From assembly GCA_027405735.1 (NCBI GenBank), contig JAPEHQ010000012.1, positions 930,001 through 994,000 on the forward strand: a stretch of 64,000 nt of DNA, written 5' to 3'. Under the pieces are notes generated by a model. The model searched no databases, had not been told where the DNA came from, and saw only the letters and a list, made by a program, of their open reading frames with translations. The position numbers and the translations under genes are program-made. Origin of the DNA: Mucor racemosus. Taxonomy: Eukaryota > Mucoromycota > Mucoromycetes > Mucorales > Mucoraceae. This document shows positions 12,943-24,058 of this stretch, piece after piece (positions within the stretch are counted from its first letter, which is position 1; every line of letters begins with the position of its first letter).

Positions 12943-13659
12943 ATGTATCATATAAATCATTTACCCGCTTCTATTTCATCAAGTACTATACGTCTCTTTT
13001 TATTTAATTATTAAACTTTGGCATATATATTTATATTATATACTATCTTTAATTATTTTTATTAACCATGTCAAAGACTGATCTGATAAAATTAGTTGCA
13101 TTTTAGCATATTTGCAGCCTGACATTTTTATACGTTCTTATGGCTTTTATACCATTGTAAATTTGCTGAAACTAACCAAAAACATGCATATTATTAAACA
13201 AGATCGTACTCTATTTTTTGTTCTACTTTTTGAATACAGTTTTTCATAGATAAAGCCCGTACCTGAAAACATAAATGTCAAAGTCGGTGAATCAAATATT
13301 TGAAAATGCACTAATCAATGTTGAAGCAAATCCATATTTAAAGCAACAAATGATGTGATTCAAGGATAAAGCGCTACACATTTTTAATAAGAAAAATCAT
13401 GCAATCGAAATCTTATTGTGCATATCCAGTTTGAGATGATAACATCACACTGTTATTTGTATTATATCACTTTGTTTGATAACAATAGATTATGATTTGC
13501 TGATTATGATCAATGTACACAAATGAACTTGCTCTCTCCTTTTTTTTTATGTATACATACAGTGTAAGGTCATCTCTCCTTTTGAAACAAAATGCAAATA
13601 AATATATAAGCTATTACTATACAGATAAAAGACTCTTTCAAGAAAATCCGTTGCCTATA
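12943..13659. other. Intergenic, nothing recognised
   Basis: This AT-rich spacer lies between the aminotransferase and the next membrane-protein gene. An in-frame ATG at 13513 precedes the chosen start at 13660. The added stretch has leader-like composition with a T run and is not accepted as coding. Confidence 0.4.
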
Positions 13660-15193
13660 ATGCAAATATACAACAAAATCAATAATTTTTTGGAAAGTGT
13701 AAAGAGAAAACCACCTACAAATGATAGCGATTCACAGCAAGCTCATGTTCTAAAACCCGCAGAGGAATCAGAGGGTGTTGCGCCAACGCAGATCCAGTAT
13801 CCACAAGACAGAAATATTATCCACTGTCCTACTAGTATGGCTTTATTCTTTATATTAACGGTGGAAGCTCTTGTGGTTACAGCCATGGAGGGCTGCATCA
13901 TTTATTACCACACTCTCATTTTTGCTCGTTGCAATCTCTCATTACGTACACTAGGTCTAAGCCAAGTTGATTTGGTGTATCATGGTATCTTTGTTATGTC
14001 TTTTATATATCAAGTATTTCTATACATGGATTCATTACGACAACGAAATGTGTTTCAGTTGATGATTTTACTGTTATATGGCAAGTTGTTTTTATGATGG
14101 TTTTGTATAGTCAACGTAATTATTAACCATATATGATGTGTTTTGTATACATATACCATACATATATAGGCATTTTGCTTGTCATATTTACAGGCATTCA
14201 AACAATTCAGCATCTGATGTTTGAACAAGCAGGTTGTAATTTCCCTCCTTTGGTAAATACTACTGCGGTTGGAAACACAACAACAACATTACCCAATTTA
14301 AGCAATGACACTATTATTACTACAACAAGTGACAAATTATTGCATATGTCTGTAGTCATCAGTAACACCACTTTGAACTATCAAGATAATATAGATGATT
14401 ACATTTCCAACGTTAAACCATTTGAATACGCTATTTTAGTGTTTGTTCCCATCTGTTTTCTAATTATGGTGGGTTGTATGATTAAATTGTATTCCCTTTT
14501 CAGATGGAATCAATACAAAGATCATACGTTATCATCAGCCGATGATAACACTCGATTGCGTACTACTTTATTGGCTTGGTCTATACTAACAGGGCTTTTG
14601 AAGCTTGATTTCTTCTTTTTGTTTTCTTATGCGGTTCAACTAATACCATCGCAGCTAATGGAGTACACTATACCTTCTTATGAAAGTATCATTGTATTTT
14701 GTTTTAGTTTACTTGCATTCCTTTTAGCTATTCAAGGTACCCGAACTGAAAATTCAAGATTAATGTGGCTATTTTCTTTCGTCTTACTCGGGTCCATCGG
14801 CTACTTCGGATATAGGCTTTTTACATTTGGTATTCCCAGAGATGTTACAAATGATCCCTATATAGTAAATGTTGTTGTGATCCATTCAATTTTAGATCAA
14901 GTCGTTTACTAAGTTTTTTCAAATAGTTGACAAGATATAACTTGCTATTCACGACATTAACTTTAACTCTATTGATGATCATGACGTTGTGTACATGTCT
15001 TGTTTGCATTAAAAACGTATCATTCCATAAAGTATATATAAATGAAGCATTCCATTGTACTTGTCCAACATGTTATGCTGTTTCGTTTGCTATAAATGAT
15101 CAATCACAAATGAAACAGCCATTGCAGCAAGAAAAAAATCAAGATCAAGCATCTAGTGGTAGTAGTAAAAATGCATCTAATAGTCCAAAATAA
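13660..15193 (+). CDS. UPF0658-like (Golgi-type) multi-pass membrane protein
   Basis: The exons are 13660-14080, 14170-14864 and 14927-15193 (460 aa). A hydrophilic N-terminus of ~65 residues is followed by about seven hydrophobic segments. The pattern IYQVFLYMDSLRQRNVFQL and RTTLLAWSILTGLLKLDFF fits the fungal UPF0658 Golgi membrane family as I remember it. A large loop near residues 165-235 is rich in Asn/Thr with several NxT/S sequons, suggesting a luminal side. The C-terminus is Gln/Ser-rich. Molecular function is unknown for the family. The first intron has a GC donor (GCAAGT) with two phase-compatible acceptors at 14169 and 14193; the first keeps a full TM helix. The gene is convergent with the neurochondrin gene, 52 bp apart. 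Confidence 0.7.
14081..14169 (+). other. GC-AG intron
   Basis: The exon 1 reading frame must leave at phase 1 with G. The only fitting donor reads G|GCAAGT, which matches the strong consensus seen at GC-AG introns. The acceptor TATAG at 14169 (or TTACAG at 14193) restores the frame. GT donors nearby give the wrong phase. Confidence 0.7.
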
Positions 15194-15245
15194 AAATATA
15201 CATGGTTTACTTTATTAAGTAATATTTTCTATCTATAATCACATC

Positions 15246-16800
15246 TTATTCAGGCATATCAAAACCTTCTTCTGCCATCCAAATCGATACTATACGAATA
15301 CAGGCTTGTGCAATCATATCACCTTCTAAATCCTCTTTAGTCCCTTGCATAAACTTTAATAATTCCATAACAACATCAATCATATCTGAAAGTGTAGTAC
15401 GAATTTTTAATAGCATTTCGGAATCCATGCCATTGGATTCAAAATTTACTGCTAAATATTCCATTGCAGCTTCTAAAATTTCAAAATATACAGGTACCAT
15501 CATCTCTTGTCGTAGTTGCTTTTGTTGATTTGTAATAGTTTTCTCTTCGTTATGCTCTCGAATAACACGATCATTGATATCATCAATCATGATTTTAGCT
15601 TCAATCGCAACTAAATGAATCATCAATGCTGGAAAATTGGCTATGGCGTATGCTTTATTTACAGGATCGTTCATATTGTCAGATGACGCCTTTTCTTTTC
15701 TACGCTTGGTTGATTTTGTATCTTGTAAACTTTTGAATAGCCATTCATTTCCAAAATAACGTAATAAACATGCAATCAATAAAATTGCTTTATCTCTCTG
15801 TGAGTCATCTACACAATCATTTAAATGAGCAATCTGATAATAATTTCTACTACTAATAATATATATATATATACACATACGAAGTTTACTGCTCATAATC
15901 TGCCGTAAACCACCCAATAAATTATCCATCCACCCTTCAATCTTCTTTTCTTGTTCCTGCTTGAATTGTTTGACCATCTATCAAACGATAAACTTAATAT
16001 AAGCCAATTCTACGTCAAGTAATTCAAACTTACATCGGCAGGGATATCTGGTAATACAACAGACAGAATATCCAAAGCTTCAAACTTCAACATCTTTTGA
16101 TCGTTATTCAAAGTATTTGACAAGATCGCAATTAAAGTATTCAAAGAGTATTTTAATGCAGAATACAAACTAGGAATTTTCTCTGCATGTAGCAATTGAC
16201 ACGATCTAGTATATACCGAAGAAATCAATTGTGTGCACATCTTCCTTTCCTCTTCCTTTGATGTTTCCAGTAAAACTTGTAAAATATTCTTCAATACATC
16301 AGGATCCAACATTTTAACAAGCCCTTCCTTCTTTACAGCTACATGAAGCAAAACTTGCAATACTTCTTCTGTAATATCAGATTCATCATTAGGTGTCAAT
16401 AAACGCGATAATCCTGGAATTCTATCCACCATTTGTTGCTCAGTAGCCAAGTTATCAAAACGTGCAAAACAGCTCAATACATTGACTGCAATCTCTTTCA
16501 AAACTGGATCTGGCACTTCTGCATCTACATTATGTGCTAAAAAATAAATAAACAATTGTTAACATCCGGGGTATTATAATCAAATATACACATACTTGTT
16601 CGAAGTAAACGCTCAATAAACTTGAAATTCATCCCTTTAAATACTCGTTCGATATCTTGCAAATTGTTTTGTTCGAGCAACTTGGGAAGGATCAACATAC
16701 CCACAAACTTCATTTCATCTGAAGCAGATGGAACAATCATCGATAAACATCTATCAATCTCGGCAGATCTGTCGCGTGTTGAGCTCGTCACTGTTTCCAT
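15246..16800 (-). CDS. Neurochondrin-family protein, C-terminally short
   Basis: The exons on the minus strand are 16800-16596, 16536-16034 and 15977-15246 (479 aa). The whole chain is predicted helical and armadillo-like. Neurochondrin-like segments are FVGMLILPKLL near residue 33, a GLSRLLT segment, and near the end MQGTKEDLEGDMIAQACIR followed by IWMAEE. Animal neurochondrins act in signalling and are longer (about 730 aa), continuing well past the WMAEE helix. Here a stop follows 6 residues later and the convergent neighbour starts 52 bp on, so the C-terminal third is missing. A Tyr/Ile-rich insert around 15845-15890 (ATATAT tract) interrupts a helix; it looks intron-like but no in-phase splice pair of reasonable length exists. 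Confidence 0.75.
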
Positions 16801-17359
16801 TATTTTGTTATGTACAGGTTGAAGATGCCTTTCCCTTGAAAAGAGTAAAACAAAACTCTATGTTTTTTTTTTTTTTGAAAATCAATTTGTGACACTTGAA
16901 TGACTGAAAGTTACATTACTTCTTTTTGTGAGAACTACTGCATGAACATTATATAAAGAATACAACCAAATTTTGTCTCCCTAATCTCATATAATATATA
17001 TTATTCCAGTAATTTAATAGCATTAACCTTATCAATTTAATTAAATATCCATAAATAACATCATATGTTATAAAAGCAAATATTTCAACTGCAGTATTTT
17101 TTTTTGATTTTCCCTGCATTTGTGAAAGAGTAATGGCCCATTATATCTAGAGGTCTCTATAAATGACGAACGATTGGGTTGCTGTAGTACTCTAGATAAT
17201 TATATCTTGGAAAAAGCTATATTCAAAAAGTTAAAATGAATAGTTCCCATTCGAGTAACATTGGAATTCCCAAAGAAATCAATCTTTAAAAATGGAATGA
17301 ACCCTCTTTTCTATAATTAAACCCATATTAAACACCTTTTGAGATAGATCTCTGATACT
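16801..17359. other. Intergenic, upstream of the neurochondrin gene
   Basis: This AT-rich non-coding sequence carries short T runs near 16865 and 17100 and leads into repeat A. No feature is recognised. Confidence 0.4.
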
Positions 17360-18455
17360 GTCGCATTATTCTGTCTGTTTTAAATTTATTTTATATCTCA
17401 TGAAAGACTCAAAAACGTGTAAAATTTGCTGCTTTTTCCTTGAAAACTGGATCTCACTTTTCATCCCTACTCAACTTTTTTTTTCACTAAGTAACACCAA
17501 GAGAAAATTACACGCCAATGTACCTGAGATGTTCAGCTTTAATCCAAAAATAAGTATCCAAAAATATCCTACTTTTTGCAGTTGGTATAACTTTTTTAAT
17601 GCTAATGTTTCAGATTTTTATAGGCATTTCACTACTGAAACTTAAAAACTTTGAGCCTTCATATCGCCAGAAAAAATTAAGTTATACTAACATTTTTTAA
17701 TAATAAAATTGACTTGTTTTAAAGCACTCTTTAACATAGTTTGGTCTAAAAAAATTCTGAGCACTTTTATTTTTTTTTTCATTTTTTTGACATTTTTGTA
17801 GTAGATTTCAAAATATTCGTTAAATTAAGCAATACTTTTTTTGCATTCATGGTATTGACCTCGTGGAGCTCTCTTGGACCCAATTTAGTTTTTTTCAAAA
17901 TATTAATTTTTCGTGGAGATATCTTCAAAAATGTGCACAAAAGAATGCCTTCGCTTGTAGCCTCAATTTTTCCCTTATGTACCCTCATCCCAAATTCTAA
18001 ATTTCAAAAAAAAATTGACAAAAATCTTATTTTCTCCACGAAAAATGCAGCTAAAAGGTTAAATTATAGCTCGATCAATAGATAATTTTGCTATGCATGA
18101 TCTCCATTATTTACATCTAAAATATTCCTATAAAAAGTGTCCTGTATCTTCAAAAAACCGTCAAAACGTCGATTGTATTTTACACAAAATTTTACGTGAA
18201 GCATTTTTTTAAATTTTATTTAGATGAATGCAGAATTTAAAACTATACAAAAACCATTTAATTTGCTAGGTCGACTTACTTTGCAGTTCATGAACATTTA
18301 AACGATTTTGTTTTTTGAACCATTTTCTGGTCGATTTGTCGATTTGATTTTGGAACCCAGTTACCATAATAGGTTTCAAGCTGTAAAATGAATTATTATT
18401 TGATTATCTCGATGAAAAATCAACATTTTTCGCTGAAATAAAAAATGTAGAGTAG
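17360..18455 (-). repeat. Repeat A, copy 2 (inverted)
   Basis: This near-full-length copy is inverted relative to copies 1 and 3. It runs from the CGCATTATTCTGTCTG-like end through TATCTCATGAAAGACTC, the complement of the lysine-rich frame (minus 17988-17779), and on to a hairpin-bearing end where GAAAAATCAACATTTTTC is palindromic. It is more diverged than copies 3, 4 and 5. Confidence 0.75.
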
Positions 18456-18830
18456 CTTTCAGTTGGTTCTATATAAAAGTGCTACTTCTGGTACGTTTTC
18501 ATTTCTCTGATCTTGAAATTTTAAGTAATTACGTACGCTGGATTTGTATATTTTTAAATAAAACGTATGTCTAATCCTTAAAAAGACATCAGTTCCTTTA
18601 ATTATGCTACATAGAAGATCTATAGTATTTGGAAATAAAAGAACAAAGGATCGAGGCAGCTTTCTAGCTTTCAACTGCTATTAATGAAGAGAAAACTTGG
18701 TTCTATCCCCATCATCATCGCTGGTATTGCAAACAAAACATAAATAAACCCTAATGAAGCTATCTAAAATTGTTTGTAATTTAGATGCATCTTGAGCTCT
18801 CATATAGTAGGCATATAGTAACAAGAAAAG
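18456..18830. other. Intergenic, nothing recognised
   Basis: No supported gene. The sequence lies between repeat A and an LTR-like element. Confidence 0.4.
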
Positions 18831-19296
18831 TGCGCTGAACTAGATGGTGTGTCCCCACATAATGAATTAAAACCCATCTCTTTTGAAACCCTACACTTCA
18901 AATAAGAGATTACGAATATAAAACATAAATAATCAAGGGTATTTATAATGTGTTGTATCATAAATAAAAAGAACCTGAAATACATGCGAATTAAATAGAA
19001 CAAGTAAGGGCTGTTCTGAACGCATGATTGACAACTGGAACTGAGATTGTCAAAATCAATTTAAGAGCCGTTCTTGATCAGGTAAATCAAGAACTCAACA
19101 ATCCAACGATATATTCAAAATCACAGAATGACTGACAGTGATGGAACAGCTGCCAGATAATATCAATAACCAAATAATGTAGATAGAACAATAGAAATAG
19201 CATTCTATTGTACAATATCCATAATTTAATAAAGAAGGATTTAAACAGTGTCTGTTTAAAGCTTTTTTTTTATGAAATAAATCTCTTTTTACTGCA
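18831..19296. mobile_element. Solo-LTR-like element related to 518-1179
   Basis: The element begins TGCGCTGAACTAG and ends TTTTACTGCA. It shares with the LTR at 518-1179 its start, a CCCCACATAA block and AATAAAGAAGGATTTAAAC near the end, and has the same order. It is 466 bp, shorter by internal deletion. Flanking pentamers (AAAAG, ATTAT) do not match, so it is either old or recombined. Confidence 0.55.
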
Positions 19297-19686
19297 ATTA
19301 TGATCCAACAAAGTCGAACATGTAGAAACTCTAAAGAATGAACATAAATACATCTTTCATATGTATTATGCATAAAATGTAAAGTTTGAGGGGAGGGGAA
19401 AAGGTAAAGTATCATTTAACATAATATAGCAGCATCTGTAGTTTCAAAAAATGGCGAATTGGTATGCTTCTAATTATGGAAGATTTTACAGCAAGTATTG
19501 GATACAACGATTACACTAAAACAAGGAAATCTATATCTGTACTTTTATATCCTGTAACAACCCCTTTATATTTCCTATGATAAACAGTAGCGAAATTTCA
19601 CCTTGCTGCATTCCGGAAATAGATGCATATAAATTCGTAATAAACAAATCGGTTTCTTTTGCACTTTTACCCAACAAACGTACATT

Positions 19687-21263
19687 ATGGTTAACAAGAA
19701 GAGCATAATCAGTTTTATAACGCTTTACATTTCATCTGCTGTATCATTGAATGTTACTAGTATACAAAATTGTCCACATTTAACACCAAGATCTACGCCA
19801 CCAGTAGATGTGAAGGACCTTCGGATCGATGACATAAAGGTTATTGGGGCACTGGGTGATAGGTTTGAAAATCATACAAAATAAGTTAATCATATAATAA
19901 TTAACTTGAAATATATATATATAGTATCTTGGCAGGCTTTGGCATGAAGAATGTACCAGAGGGACCTCTAGGTCTCTTGAATGCTAACGCTTTGACAGAG
20001 TTTCGAGGATTGAATTACATGATGGGAGCTGATGCAGAAGCTGTGTCTATTGCCAACTTTATGAAACATTATAATCCAAATCTTCGTGGTCCATCCGCAG
20101 AAATTCACCCTTTGAATTCGATATCTGGGATAGTTTCGTCCGTACCACGTAGGTTACATAATGGTTTTGCTAGTCAAATATCCCAAAACAAAATGATACT
20201 CATAAAATATGATAGATTATCCTCAAACTGATAACCTAAATGCAGCCATCTCTGGAGCCATGGCCGTTAATTTAGACTTGGAATTAGATTATCTATTGGA
20301 ACGTACGTATTATGCAATTTTCAATGTTAATTTTAGCATATTAACATATGAATAATATATGCTTAGAGTTAAACAATCCATTTAAACATGCTAAATATGA
20401 TTGGAAAATGATCAATATACACATTGGAAGTAAGATTCGACTCAAGCAGATGATAGCCCTGGTTAAAATCTAATGGTTTTATGACATTTAGGCAATGAAA
20501 TGTGTCACTCTTGTGATAGTAAATACTTTAATTTGACTACACCTGAGAGATATAATATAGAAATCGAAAAAGCAGTTCAACGTATCAAGAAATCTGTTCC
20601 TAATGTGCTTGTTAATTTACGTAAGCAATATAATAGCAATTGCTAAATCATCATCAGCTAATACCCTCGCTTTTATATAGTTGGGATGTTCAAGTTTTCT
20701 GTTACCAATCAGATGACAAAAGAGAACCCACAATATTGCGTTAATAAGGATATCCTTAAACCGTGTGCTTGTTATTCTCATAACAATATAGAGCAAATGG
20801 ATAATTTGATGGAGCGTGAGTATTATTATTAACAAATTTACTAGTATCTTGTAGTGACATTATATAATTTAGAATACAATGTCAAATTGCAAGCTATTGC
20901 TAAAAAGTATGCACCTCAGCCAGGGTCCACATTTGGTGTAGCATACACTCCATTTCCAATTAATTTCAAAACATTTCCCATTACTGGATTCAGGTAAATG
21001 TCTACTTGAAAGTAATCTGTAACGTTCTCTAATTGGAAATTTATATCAATAGCAACATTGATTGCTTCCATCCTTCTGTCATTTCTCATCAATGGATGGC
21101 TAAATCAATTTGGAATCAAATGTTCACCAAGACCAAGCCTTCCGAAATGAATTTTAATTATTCTGAACAGGTAACTTAATTCAATAAGGTTAGTCGATTA
21201 CATTGAAAGCTTATACGTGTATAGATATATTGCCCAGTAGACAACGACAGAATAGCTGTGTGA
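19687..21263 (+). CDS. Secreted phospholipase-B-like SGNH (GDSL) hydrolase
   Basis: Nine exons (19687-19862, 19925-20148, 20216-20302, 20367-20429, 20492-20620, 20681-20815, 20873-20993, 21053-21170, 21225-21263) give 363 aa. An N-terminal hydrophobic segment is a likely signal peptide. Block I is GALGDSILAGFG, with nucleophile Ser59 built across the first intron. RGLNYMMGAD and NAAISGAMAVNLDLELDYLL follow, the pattern of PLB1-type enzymes. Block III reads IGSNEMCHSC (usual GGND-L-C) and Block V has Asp315-Cys-Phe-His318. The C-terminus CPVDNDRIAV resembles the CPxEDSR end of the family. The enzyme is expected to remove acyl chains from phospholipids at the cell surface or in the secretory path. 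The choice of acceptor at 19924 is forced by recovery of the GDS motif. Confidence 0.88.
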
Positions 21264-21622
21264 TTTTTCATCATAGTGATAGCCACAGTTCTGTTATAAT
21301 AGTAGTATATCCATCAACGTCAGGCAATCAAGCATTATTTTATGCGTTCAAAGGATTTTTACTCCCTCAATTGACAAGATATTCTTGTCTTTTTAATTGA
21401 AAATAAATACTGCACTTTCACTCTATCATATACTATTTTTTATTTTGACTCATTGAATGTATGTGAAGTATTTTATCAGCTTCAGGAAACGTTGATCTGT
21501 TTTGAAAAACTACTCTAAATGTCCAGACTCCGGTTTTTTTTACATGGCTTGGGTTGATAAAGAAGTAAACTTGAAATTACTAGTTTCGCTTTACTTTTTC
21601 CCTTTTTCATAAACATTAAAAT
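21264..21622. promoter_or_regulatory. Spacer between hydrolase and CD2BP2-like gene
   Basis: The left part carries an AATAAA at 21402, a plausible polyadenylation signal for the hydrolase. The right part has a T-rich tract at 21533-21541 and a pyrimidine-rich stretch ending in TTTTTCATAAACATT before the next ATG, as in fungal 5' leaders. No finer element can be assigned. Confidence 0.4.
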
Positions 21623-22648
21623 ATGTCTGGAGTAAAAAGAGCCTTTGATTTACAAGGAGAAGCTTCTTCTAAACGCGTTAGATTTGACAAGAAATCAAAA
21701 TCAAGAAAGAATAATGGAGAAACTGATTTTGAGTTTAATCATGAAGACGAATTGGAGGATAAAAAAAATCGCCATGGAGCAGTTAACTTTGACGTTTACG
21801 ATAGTGATGACGAAGAAGTAGGAGGAGGAGTTTACAGTAGTGATTCTGATGATGAAGATGGTAAAAAGAAGAAAGAAGAAGAAGAGAAGGTACCAACTGC
21901 GGCAGATGAGGATTTTGATATGTTTGGTGGTGAACCAGAGCCATCAAAAGATAAAGGAAAGGGTAAAGCTAACCCCAATCAAGAAATTGAAGGCCAAGAA
22001 TTCAATTCATACGATCGTGAATCTGATGAAGAGGATGATATTGAAGATGGACAAAAGAAAGAATCCAAAATATCGGCATTTAATATGAATCAAGAAATGG
22101 AGGAAGGTAGCCTTGATGAAAAGGGAAATTATATCCGTAATAAAGTAGATCCTCAAGCATTTCACGACAAGTGGATGGAAGGTATTTCACGTAAAGATAT
22201 GAATCAAGCAAAGGCTGCTCATGAAAAACGTGAAAGAGATGAAGCATTAAAGGAAGCAGAACGTCAATCAAACATTCCTCAATCACAAAATGATGTATAT
22301 CGAGAATTAGTGAAATACTTAAAACCTGGACAAACAGTGCAAGAAGCATTAACATCGTTAGCAAATTCATTACCCAAGAAATTACCTGCTTGGAAACAAA
22401 AGATGTTGGACAAAAAGAATAAGAATAAGAAAGGCAAAGAAGCGGCGGTGTCGAATGCACCTCAATTAAGTGAGCAAGAAGAAGAATCAAGACGTAAAAC
22501 TGTAGAAACAATTACAGGTTTAGCGGATCAAATGATGGCATTAGGACACTTTAATGTGTATGATGATACATTTGAAATTATGGTTCGTCATTTAAGGAAA
22601 GAAGGTGTTGTACCTCAAGACTGGGTTCCTGAGCCTCATAATCAATAA
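21623..22648 (+). CDS. CD2BP2/Lin1 (U5 snRNP 52K) homologue lacking the GYF domain
   Basis: A single exon encodes 341 aa. The N-terminus carries a KKSKSRKN basic patch and acidic stretches. The family core is present: AFNMNQEMEEGSLDEKGNYI, a DKWMEGISRKDMNQAK block and GQTVQEALTSL. CD2BP2/Lin1 helps assemble the U5 snRNP and is absent from the mature tri-snRNP. Known members end with a GYF domain that binds proline-rich ligands (in human via a W..GPF..MQ.W pattern). Here the protein stops after a helical TGLADQMMALGHFNVYDDTF segment and VPQDWVPEPHNQ, with no such pattern. The stop is followed 10 bp later by the convergent gene's stop, leaving no room for another exon without overlap. Confidence 0.82.
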   Translation: MSGVKRAFDLQGEASSKRVRFDKKSKSRKNNGETDFEFNHEDELEDKKNRHGAVNFDVYDSDDEEVGGGVYSSDSDDEDGKKKKEEEEKVPTAADEDFDMFGGEPEPSKDKGKGKANPNQEIEGQEFNSYDRESDEEDDIEDGQKKESKISAFNMNQEMEEGSLDEKGNYIRNKVDPQAFHDKWMEGISRKDMNQAKAAHEKRERDEALKEAERQSNIPQSQNDVYRELVKYLKPGQTVQEALTSLANSLPKKLPAWKQKMLDKKNKNKKGKEAAVSNAPQLSEQEEESRRKTVETITGLADQMMALGHFNVYDDTFEIMVRHLRKEGVVPQDWVPEPHNQ

Positions 22649-22658
22649 AGCTTTTTAT

Positions 22659-24058
22659 TTAAATATTTCCATTGAATTTGTTTTCAAGCTTTTCCCAAGC
22701 TTTATAGTAATTTTCTTGCACCTTACCACAAGTTTCAAGACCCCAAGGGGTTAATGAAAGCATAAAGCTTGTTTCAAACATAAAGGCTTGGTTATTTTCT
22801 CCAACATACACTGGTTTTAACTCTGCATTAGATGCTCCTTCAAACACGGCTGCATCAGGCCCATGAGGGGTCATTGCATTATGAAGAGAACCACCACCAG
22901 GTGAAAACCCATCTGATTTACCATCATAATCGCCAGTAATTAATCCCATAAATTCAGACATACAATTACGATGGAAATAAGGTGGACGGAATGTCTTTTC
23001 GGTAACAGCCCAACGAGGTGGGAAAATGACAAAATCTGCAACTGCAACACCAGGTGTATCTGATTTAGCTGTCAAAACAGTAAAAATGGAAGGATCCTAT
23101 AATAGAGAGTTAGTCGTCTTTTTTTTTCAAGTGCAATGTATCACTCTTATAAGCAACTTACGATATGATCAAATGACACACTATTAATAACACAAAAGTT
23201 GGCTAAATCATACTTGTAAGGAGCATAGTTGCCATGCCATGCAACCACATCAAAAGGTGTATGCTTTTGCTTCGCACTAAACATTTGACCATTGAATTTT
23301 GTCACAATCTCCCAATCTACGTTATTCTCTTCTTCGAAAGCAGCCTTAGGTGTTAAGAAATCTCGAGGATTTGCAAGACCGTTTGCACCAATGGGACCCA
23401 AATCTGGCAATTCAAAATGTGCGCCAAATACTTCCAATACATAACCTCGAGAATTACCATCAGGAAGATTTACGCTATAACGAACACCTCTTTGAATAAC
23501 AGCAATTTCATTAGGGGCTACCTTCATTTTACCGAACTCTGTAAATATATCGAGAATACCTTGTTGGGGTACAATCAAGAAATCACCATCTGAATTGTAA
23601 AATGCAGATTTACCCATATCAGTGTTTGCAGAATAAATATGAATACCAAGACCGCTACGACATGCTGGATCACCAGCACCAGCTAATGATTTCAAACCTT
23701 GAACGAAATTAACCTTTTTATTTGATTCAGGTAAATCAAACGGACTCCAACGGATTTGAGTAGGTGTGATTAAAATATCCTCGCCACCAAACTTGGAAAC
23801 CAACAAATCATTGACTGATTTGTTGCGAGCAAAAGGTGTATGAACTACAGATGGACGGATACGATAAAGCCAACTTCTTTGATTGTGTGTACGAGGTACT
23901 GTAAATGCTGTTCCTGACAATTGTTCAGCATATAAATTATAAGGACATTTTTGTGGAGTGTTTTGGCCCTTTGGAAGCGCATCTTTTAATGCTTCTGAAG
24001 AGAAATGGTTACCAAAACCTTCTTGGTATTCGTAGTCGTTTTTTACAGTGGTAGTCAT
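22659..24058 (-). CDS. HGD: Homogentisate 1,2-dioxygenase
   Basis: Two exons (24058-23162 and 23096-22659) separated by a 65-nt intron encode 444 aa, the usual family length. The enzyme opens the ring of homogentisate to maleylacetoacetate in tyrosine and phenylalanine breakdown. Family signatures are [15 protein letters not shown] at the start, [13 protein letters not shown], and [17 protein letters not shown]. His341, Glu347 and His377 correspond in spacing to the Fe(II) ligands His335, Glu341 and His371 of the human enzyme. The frame is open upstream to 24202, but the 24058 ATG is where similarity starts, and a TATATATA-like stretch lies at 24120-24127 just upstream. No other tyrosine-catabolism gene is in the window. 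Confidence 0.95.

Noticed and set aside
13513..13659. N-terminal extension of the UPF0658-like gene
   Set aside because: The frame is open, but the residues come from a T-run and leader-like sequence; the start at 13660 fits the family length.
15845..15890. Extra intron in neurochondrin exon 3
   Set aside because: A GTATGTG donor-like site exists, but no acceptor gives the right phase at a plausible length. It was kept as coding and flagged as odd.
20149..20231. Continuation of the phospholipase exon 2 frame to its stop
   Set aside because: It would skip the conserved NAAISGAMAVNLD segment; a GTAGGT donor and GATAG acceptor restore it in phase.
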